The position numbers and the translations under genes are program-made. A stretch of 64,000 bases of DNA from Fibrobacter sp. UWB4 (GTDB lineage: Bacteria > Fibrobacterota > Fibrobacteria > Fibrobacterales > Fibrobacteraceae). The notes under the pieces were generated by a model. The model was not told the DNA's origin, searched no databases, and worked only from the letters and a program-made list of their open reading frames with translations. The first letter of the stretch is position 1. Every line of letters starts with the position of its first letter. Shown here in pieces: positions 59,460 to 64,000 of this stretch. The stretch is from positions 620,001 through 684,000 of the forward strand of contig NZ_MWQI01000001.1 of the NCBI RefSeq assembly GCF_002210345.1. Reading direction: 5' to 3'.

Positions 59460-60876
59460 TATAATCCTTTTCTTTCTTCTCGCAAGATACAAATTTTGCG
59501 GCTGAAAGCGCGTCCTTGAACTCGCAAATCCAGACAGTATGCGCTATTTTGACGATGGAACGCCTGCGGTAAACTGCCCGGACCGGAATTTTCACGTGGG
59601 CAGGCTCCTTAGGCCCGTAGAAAAATCCAATCGGGAACCGTAACCCCTTTTCCGAAAGCCACAACCGGAACAACTCGGAAAGGTCCGCGTTCGCGTATTC
59701 GCGTAGAATTTTATTGAGTTTTTTCTTGTCTAATGAGACGAAAGACGAGGGACGAGAGACTAGAGAATCTTTGTCATTCCCGCCACCGAGCGGGAATCCC
59801 CTTGAGTCATCCTGAGCGAAGTCGAAGGATCTAGAGCATTTAGCGATTACTTTCGCATACGCCTTGTCGGCAAGCCCAGCAATCTTGCAAAGCTGTCTGA
59901 TTGCCCCCGGACATTCTCGTTCCAGATTCGGCAAAAACTCGTGCCTAATCTTGTTGCGTGCGAACTTCACGTCCGCATTGCTCTCATCTTCGCACCAGCA
60001 TAAACCATTCTCGCGAGCGTAGGCGAGAAGGTTGCTACGAGTGACGTTCAGGAAAGGACGGAAAATATAGACGAGAGACGAAAGACGAGAGACGAGAGAT
60101 TTGTCTTTTGGGGTGGGGGAAGTTTCCCCCTGATTGCAGCCCGCTGCGCGGTCTTCCATCACCCCCTCTAGCGGGGCTTCAGACGCCAGCCCCGCAACGC
60201 CCTTGCTATTGCTTAAAACGCGAATTTCTTGAATCCCTCGTAACCCTGCAAGCGTTGTCCCGCGCTTGAGTCGCATGAACATCGTTTCCGCTTGATCGTT
60301 TGCATGGTGCGCCGTCACGATAGCAATTGGGCTGTAGGAGACGAAAGACGAGAGACGAGAGACGAGAGAAATGTCATCCTGAGCGGAGAACCGTAGGTTC
60401 GTAGTCGAAGGATCTTTGTCATGCCCGACTTGATCTCTTTGATCACTTAGTGCTTTAGCACTTATGTGAGCATGATCCGCGTATGGGGAGGGCATCTCCC
60501 TTTTGTCATCCTGAGCGGAGTGTAACGGAGTCGAAGGATCCAGAGCAATATCGACCAGTGCTTTGTACCTAGCATCTCTTGCGTTTTCTTCGAGCGATCC
60601 TTCGGCGGCCTTGAGCGCTTCTCCATCCAAACGCTTCAGGAAAAACGGAACATTGTGCGACTTTGCAAATTCTTCTACAAATTTTGCATCGCGATCCGCC
60701 GTTCCTTCGCGCAACCCGTGATGCACATGCGCAATGCCGATCCATTCAATGCCAAGCGCTTCGCGGTTTTTGATAAAATAATGCGCGAGGCAAATAGAAT
60801 CCAAACCGCCCGAAACTGCAAGCAACAGGCGCTTAAAACCATGATGGCGAATATTTTCAATTAAGTCGAAAGACAA
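59446..60876 (-). CDS. tilS: tRNA(Ile)-lysidine synthetase TilS with repeat-derived insertions
   Basis: TilS converts C34 of tRNA-Ile2 to lysidine so that it reads AUA. The P-loop SGGLDS is at 22-27, HVHHGLR at 51, and the RNKIRHE motif at 307-313. A normal enzyme would be about 320 residues; this one is 476 because three repeat-derived segments (about residues 111-180, 221-269 and 347-381) interrupt it in frame. These encode peptides like [10 protein letters not shown] and SAQDD from H1, B and P repeats. The start is a TTG preceded at a distance by GAGG. It overlaps ftsH by 14 bases. The gene is otherwise intact, so it may still work. Confidence 0.88.
   Translation of the reverse strand: MSFDLIENIRHHGFKRLLLAVSGGLDSICLAHYFIKNREALGIEWIGIAHVHHGLREGTADRDAKFVEEFAKSHNVPFFLKRLDGEALKAAEGSLEENARDARYKALVDIALDPSTPLHSAQDDKREMPSPYADHAHISAKALSDQRDQVGHDKDPSTTNLRFSAQDDISLVSRLSSFVSYSPIAIVTAHHANDQAETMFMRLKRGTTLAGLRGIQEIRVLSNSKGVAGLASEAPLEGVMEDRAAGCNQGETSPTPKDKSLVSRLSSLVYIFRPFLNVTRSNLLAYARENGLCWCEDESNADVKFARNKIRHEFLPNLERECPGAIRQLCKIAGLADKAYAKVIAKCSRSFDFAQDDSRGFPLGGGNDKDSLVSRPSSFVSLDKKKLNKILREYANADLSELFRLWLSEKGLRFPIGFFYGPKEPAHVKIPVRAVYRRRSIVKIAHTVWICEFKDALSAAKFVSCEKKEKDYNEST
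59736..59763 (+). repeat. four-heptad array, H1, in tilS insertion III
   Basis: Units GACGAAA, GACGAGG, GACGAGA and GACTAGA, 28 bases. Translated in minus frame as part of [10 protein letters not shown]. Confidence 0.85.
59773..59800 (+). repeat. family P palindrome inside tilS
   Basis: GTCATTCCCGC, CACCGA, GCGGGAATCCC. It encodes GFPLGGGND in the minus frame. Confidence 0.85.
59806..59831 (+). repeat. family B repeat inside tilS
   Basis: GTCATCCTGAGCG then AAGTCGAAGGATC, the shortest form of the family, encoding SFDFAQDD. Confidence 0.85.
60070..60216. repeat. tilS insertion II (H1 array plus another repeat type)
   Basis: An H1 array (60070-60097) is followed by GGGGTGGGGGAAGTTTCC, GCCCGCTGCGCGG and CTCTAGCGGGGC, a different GC-rich repeat with a GCGGGGC/GCCCCGC pair. 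It encodes residues about 221-269. Confidence 0.7.
60340..60367 (+). repeat. four-heptad array, H1, in tilS insertion I
   Basis: Units GACGAAA then three GACGAGA, 28 bases, followed within 5 bases by a B repeat. Confidence 0.85.
60373..60414 (+). repeat. family B repeat inside tilS
   Basis: GTCATCCTGAGCG, GAGAACCGTAGGTTCGT, AGTCGAAGGATC. The middle has a GAACC-GTA-GGTTC tip. Confidence 0.85.
60418..60498 (+). repeat. family P palindrome with nested hairpin inside tilS
   Basis: The outer arms ATGCCC and GGGCAT are separated by about 60 bases that contain AGTGC-TTTA-GCACT. Confidence 0.65.
60505..60540 (+). repeat. family B repeat inside tilS
   Basis: GTCATCCTGAGCG, GAGTGTAACGG, AGTCGAAGGATC. 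It differs from the copy at 20715 by two bases. Confidence 0.85.
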
Positions 60877-60912
60877 ACGGAGAAAACCTCGAAATAAAAT
60901 CTAAAAAATAGA

Positions 60913-61908
60913 TTAACGTTTCGTGGCTTTGCGTCGTTCAGGTTTTCTAATTTCTTGCTTTGTTGAATTGTGCGTCGAATCGGTTTTCATTTCTACGAAT
61001 ATTTGAGGCAGACGGTCGTTACATTTTTCCTCTACATCTGCAGAGTCGTTGAATGAAATTAAGGCAAGCCCGAGGTTGACAATTTCTAGTGCATGGGGAA
61101 CTTCTTCAGATGTGTTCCCGAGTTCCAATGAACGAATCGTCTTCTTTTTGAAGTCTAAAATGTCGATACCAAATGTGTATCCATCCAATGCAAAACTCAG
61201 TGTGTGTTCTATGCGATAATTTTCTGCCAATTTTTTTAATTGAAGCAGCGTCGCTTTTTTCTCTTGAGGCAAGGGTTCCCACTGGCAGATATTCTGCGGT
61301 GTTGCTTGTACGGCTTGAGTGTCGCGGCTTGACGAATCTTCAAAAATAAACGTTACACCGGCGCACATTCTATATTGTTTGCAATAAACGATTGAATCTT
61401 CGTTGGAACCCGCTACGTGCTTCCCGCGCATAGTGACAGTGTAATGGTTATTGCCCCATGCATCGGCGTTATTTATTTTCACCTCGTAGTCATAATTAGC
61501 GTTGTAGAGACTGTCTGGCAAGGCTTTGTCATTTATATAGCCGAACGGCTCCCTCAATTCGTAATACTCAAAAGTTGTGAGCAAAGCAAGGGAACAGGGG
61601 AGGATTAGAATCGCAACGAGACAAAGGATAACTTTCTTGTTGCTGAAATAGTAACCGACTGCAATTGACGCGCCATACAAAATTGCGAGTGCGCTGCAGA
61701 TTATGAAAATGTATATAAATGTAAAAGAACAGACAAAAAGTAAATAGCTTAATACGACTGACGGAATTGCCGCTAAAATGATTTTCAGTTTCTTTTTATT
61801 ATTTCTGAATTTTGCGGTAAAAATCAACGCCAAAAGGCTCGGCAAAAAAATGCAGAGCCCATAAATGTGAGGATCATCTGATATGATTAATTTGAAAATT
61901 TCGTACAT
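60913..61908 (-). CDS. membrane protein with soluble C-terminal domain, unknown function
   Basis: The 331-residue protein starts at ATG 61908 (4 bases after the upstream stop). Four hydrophobic segments in the first 130 residues are followed by a soluble region with YDYEVKINNADAWGNNHYTVT and FALDGYTFGIDILDFKKKTIRSLELG. The tail is very basic (KPERRKATKR). No family recognised. It is in line with tilS. Confidence 0.6.
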   Translation of the reverse strand: MYEIFKLIISDDPHIYGLCIFLPSLLALIFTAKFRNNKKKLKIILAAIPSVVLSYLLFVCSFTFIYIFIICSALAILYGASIAVGYYFSNKKVILCLVAILILPCSLALLTTFEYYELREPFGYINDKALPDSLYNANYDYEVKINNADAWGNNHYTVTMRGKHVAGSNEDSIVYCKQYRMCAGVTFIFEDSSSRDTQAVQATPQNICQWEPLPQEKKATLLQLKKLAENYRIEHTLSFALDGYTFGIDILDFKKKTIRSLELGNTSEEVPHALEIVNLGLALISFNDSADVEEKCNDRLPQIFVEMKTDSTHNSTKQEIRKPERRKATKR

Positions 61909-61912
61909 GTTA

Positions 61913-62950
61913 TTAATTGTTGTGAACCTTAGCAAATGGACTCAGTAAATTCTTCGTTTCTTCTGTGACAAGAGATTTTGTGCATTCGTAATACTCATCT
62001 CTGTTGTCGATTTTGAAACCTTCTACAGGACCTTCTTCATAGTAGAATAGCTCTTCGCTTTTGTCGCGGTCGCTCAACAGAAATTCTGCACTTTCTTCTT
62101 TGCACATTTTTTCGTTGATATTTCCAAAACGTTCATGTCTTGTGCATGTTTTACCATTACTTGAAAAAGTTTCAAAGTAATTCATGCCTGTTGAATCGAA
62201 TTTTGCATAGCCGTCAACTTCAAAAATTTGATTACCGATAGAAAAAGAAAACCTTTCAACTGGATTTGGAGCTTGATGTGAAATCTCCTTGATGACTTGA
62301 GTTTTGAAAAGAGAGTCTATGTAAAGGTCTCCGATATCAAATCCCAAATTATCATCAAGGATATGATCGTAATTTGCACCAAGCTCAATTGCGTTGTCTA
62401 TACTCACTCTAGTCGTGATATATAGAGAGTCTGGAGTGATTGTAAATGTACGTGTTATACCGCTCAAGTGAGCGATGAATTTTGAACACTTTATTTCTGT
62501 TTCACCGAGAATCCTTTCGCAACCGGTAAGTTCCCAAACACCGTAAATGCCATTGTGGTTATTGCTTAAAGACAATGTTTCAACATTTATGTATGCGTCA
62601 AGAAACTGTTGCTCATTTGGATCTTCAGAAACTTGTTTTTCTGTAGGTCCTATCCAAAGGGAATCTCCAACAACCCTAAATGAACTGGGTTCTAGTGATT
62701 TTAGATTTTCTTCCCATGCAAAAGTTTTTGTATCGGGGTGGTAATTGCAGGAGTATGTCCCTACGTATGCTTTTTTTGTATCCTCTTCAAATCTGAACGG
62801 AGTCACAAACGTATAACCTTCGCCGATATCAACATTTGACTGAGTTGATGGTTTTGTGGTTTGAGTATTGTCGAGACCCGATGTCGGATTGTCATCGCTG
62901 CAAGCGACAAATATGAACATGCCACATAAAACTGCGTAAGCCTTTCTCAT
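61913..62950 (-). CDS. lipoprotein of unknown function
   Basis: The 345-residue protein has a lipoprotein signal (MRKAYAVLCGMFIFVACSDD), a short Thr/Ser-rich linker and a beta-rich body without a recognised motif. AAGGG precedes the ATG. It is the first gene of the minus-strand block and is divergent from the small basic protein at 63010. Confidence 0.65.
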   Translation of the reverse strand: MRKAYAVLCGMFIFVACSDDNPTSGLDNTQTTKPSTQSNVDIGEGYTFVTPFRFEEDTKKAYVGTYSCNYHPDTKTFAWEENLKSLEPSSFRVVGDSLWIGPTEKQVSEDPNEQQFLDAYINVETLSLSNNHNGIYGVWELTGCERILGETEIKCSKFIAHLSGITRTFTITPDSLYITTRVSIDNAIELGANYDHILDDNLGFDIGDLYIDSLFKTQVIKEISHQAPNPVERFSFSIGNQIFEVDGYAKFDSTGMNYFETFSSNGKTCTRHERFGNINEKMCKEESAEFLLSDRDKSEELFYYEEGPVEGFKIDNRDEYYECTKSLVTEETKNLLSPFAKVHNN

Positions 62951-63009
62951 ATTAAAACCCTTTTTTATTTAACGGTAATATATTAAATTTGTCTTTCAAG
63001 GAGGCTGTC

Positions 63010-63258
63010 ATGGCTAAAAAGAAAGATAAAGCGTTCAGCAAGGTTGCTGAAACCGCCAAAGAAAGCGATGCGATGCGCATGCTCCGCATAGACGGCTCCC
63101 AAAACGGAGCCACGTTACGGACAAGAGTTGTCCGAGACAAGACAAAGTACAAGAGAAATTTGAAACACAAGAAGTCTCTTGGTTTCTGCTATGGATTGAA
63201 ATCCCTCGCCGATGCGGGGGATTTCCCTTTTTTATGGGGTGCGGTCGTATGTGAATGA
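63010..63258 (+). CDS. small basic protein, ArfA-like, with a terminator inside its reading frame
   Basis: The 82-residue ORF has a strong AAGGAGG 5 bases before ATG 63010 (an upstream in-frame ATG lacks this). Residues 1-30 (MAKKKDKAFSKVAETAKESDAM) form a charged helix; residues 36-56 (ATLRTRVVRDKTKYKRNLKHK) match the Arg-Val...Lys...Tyr.Arg.-Lys-His pattern of the ArfA tail, which enters the empty mRNA channel of stalled ribosomes. A perfect 12-bp hairpin plus six T lies before the stop codon, so most mRNA should be non-stop. ArfA identity is inference from this match. Confidence 0.6.
   Translation: MAKKKDKAFSKVAETAKESDAMRMLRIDGSQNGATLRTRVVRDKTKYKRNLKHKKSLGFCYGLKSLADAGDFPFLWGAVVCE
63118..63134 (+). 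repeat. small hairpin inside the ArfA-like ORF
   Basis: CGGACAA and TTGTCCG pair around GAG. Its role is unknown. Confidence 0.6.
63198..63233 (+). terminator. intrinsic terminator within an ORF
   Basis: GAAATCCCTCGC and GCGGGGGATTTC pair over 12 bp (one G-T) around CGAT, followed by CC and six T. It ends 22 bases before the TGA of the ArfA-like ORF. No other terminator follows before the next gene. Confidence 0.88.
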
Positions 63259-63322
63259 ATCCGTATAGAATTTCATATTTATATTTGTGATGAAAATTTA
63301 TATTTGACAAAAAAGGTTTCTT

Positions 63323-64000
63323 ATGCGGTTTGTGCTATTTGGAATTATGAGCATTGCGATGGCGCTCGGTGCTTGTTCTCAATCGGTTTCGTCAACTGAA
63401 GATGATGATCCAGCTTCTTTAAATGGCCCCAAGAAAAATAAGGTCAGCTCCAGTAGCAGAATTAATGAAAAAAGTTCATCGAGCCGTTCCACGGATAAAT
63501 CTGACGAAGAAGATTGTTCTGGCGAGTCGGGTGAACCCTGGGATGGAACGACCGCAAAGGATTTCGCTTGTGGTACGGGAACTAAGCTTAGCCCGTACAT
63601 CATATTGACGGCTGAACAGCTTGCTCGCTTGTCTTTCTTGGTAAATGCTAGTGAAAAGGCTTATAGCGGCAAGTATTTCAAGCTTGGTGCAGATATCTTG
63701 CTCAACAAGGGAAAAGTTATTGATAGCAAGGGCGCTCTTGTGGCAGATTCGACGAAACTTCACAAGTGGACACCTATCGGCAATTCAAGTGTGTCCTTTG
63801 ACGGCAACTTTGATGGCGATGGTCATACTATAAGCGGCATGTTCATCAACACGACAAGTACGCACAATGGACTGTTTGGAAATAGCCAGGGAACCGTGCA
63901 AAATTTGACCGTGGACAATTCTTGGGTGTACGGTGGCAAATATACTGCGGGGGTTGTGGGTGCTAATGTTGGAATGGTTTTGAAAATAACGAATCAGGCT
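63323..64000 (+). CDS. start of a GLUG-like surface lipoprotein (partial)
   Basis: The frame is open to the window end (226 codons visible). The signal peptide has lipobox LGACS; a Ser/Lys/Asp-rich linker with SSSSR units follows to about residue 60. The rest has GLUG-like features: WTPIGNSSVSFDGNFDGDGHTISGMF, NNGLFGN-like NGLFGNSQGTVQNLTV, and YTAGVVGANVG. GLUG-repeat proteins occur on the surface of Fibrobacter and Bacteroides; function unknown. AAAAAGG precedes the ATG. Confidence 0.8.
   Translation, partial: MRFVLFGIMSIAMALGACSQSVSSTEDDDPASLNGPKKNKVSSSSRINEKSSSSRSTDKSDEEDCSGESGEPWDGTTAKDFACGTGTKLSPYIILTAEQLARLSFLVNASEKAYSGKYFKLGADILLNKGKVIDSKGALVADSTKLHKWTPIGNSSVSFDGNFDGDGHTISGMFINTTSTHNGLFGNSQGTVQNLTVDNSWVYGGKYTAGVVGANVGMVLKITNQA

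Noticed and set aside
59736-60367. CRISPR array from the GACGARA repeats
   Set aside because: The units are contiguous 7-mers without spacers, and no cas genes are present.

Overview
The window looks like chromosomal DNA of a Fibrobacter species (rumen or gut cellulose degrader, Gram-negative-type envelope). The basis is a cellulose-binding GH51 endoglucanase matching Fibrobacter endoglucanase F in length and domain order, several lipoproteins with Ser-rich linkers, lipid A genes (lpxD, lpxC, fabZ), and a PCMD-type and a GLUG-like surface lipoprotein. No rRNA, prophage, insertion sequence or CRISPR array was seen. One tRNA gene (Glu, anticodon CTC) is present. Species and strain cannot be decided from the window alone.

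Layout. 1-2 kb: end of a large secreted protein and a membrane protein. 2-5 kb (minus): yicC and a metX-metW fusion. 5-12 kb: thiol-redox lipoprotein, endoglucanase F, a small outer-membrane barrel and glgB. 12-16 kb: thioesterase, alcohol dehydrogenase and aldehyde dehydrogenase. 16-21 kb (plus): gamma-carbonic anhydrase, lipid kinase, lpxD, a divergent lpxC, fabZ, a sugar nucleotidyltransferase and a GIY-YIG nuclease bracketed by inverted repeats. 21-27 kb: TrmJ-like methyltransferase, acyltransferase, cupin, regulator, dUTPase and diaminopimelate dehydrogenase. 27-36 kb: dnaA, a squalene-synthase-like gene, lspA, rluD-like, a Mur ligase with a decayed copy of its own 3' end, and an mtaD-like deaminase. 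36-42 kb: nadB, Ser/Thr kinase and cvpA (minus operon), then ppiD-like and tRNA-Glu. 43-54 kb: porin-like and OmpA proteins, an ABC-F operon, surface lipoproteins, and an amino-acid ABC transporter whose binding domain is circularly permuted. 54-63 kb: a long minus-strand block ending tilS-ftsH-folP-cdaA-FGE protein. 63-64 kb: a small basic protein with an intrinsic terminator inside its reading frame, and the start of a GLUG-like lipoprotein.

The most interesting points are these. (1) The 82-residue ORF at 63010 resembles ArfA-type ribosome rescue factors, and a strong terminator lies before its stop codon, as in known non-stop-regulated rescue factors. (2) The intergenic DNA carries several linked repeat families: GTCAT-type palindromes (called P and B here), a roughly 110-bp structured family A, a 111-bp family C, and many short arrays of about four heptanucleotides. 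The GIY-YIG gene is tightly bracketed by inverted B copies and is a candidate mobiliser. (3) The same repeats have entered tilS in frame at three places, adding roughly 150 residues, and supply the C-termini of two other proteins. (4) In the ABC transporter at 51463 the two lobes of the substrate-binding fold occur in reversed order.

All functional calls are by reading motifs; no database search was run. Residue numbers are counted from the translated sequence and may be off by a few positions.
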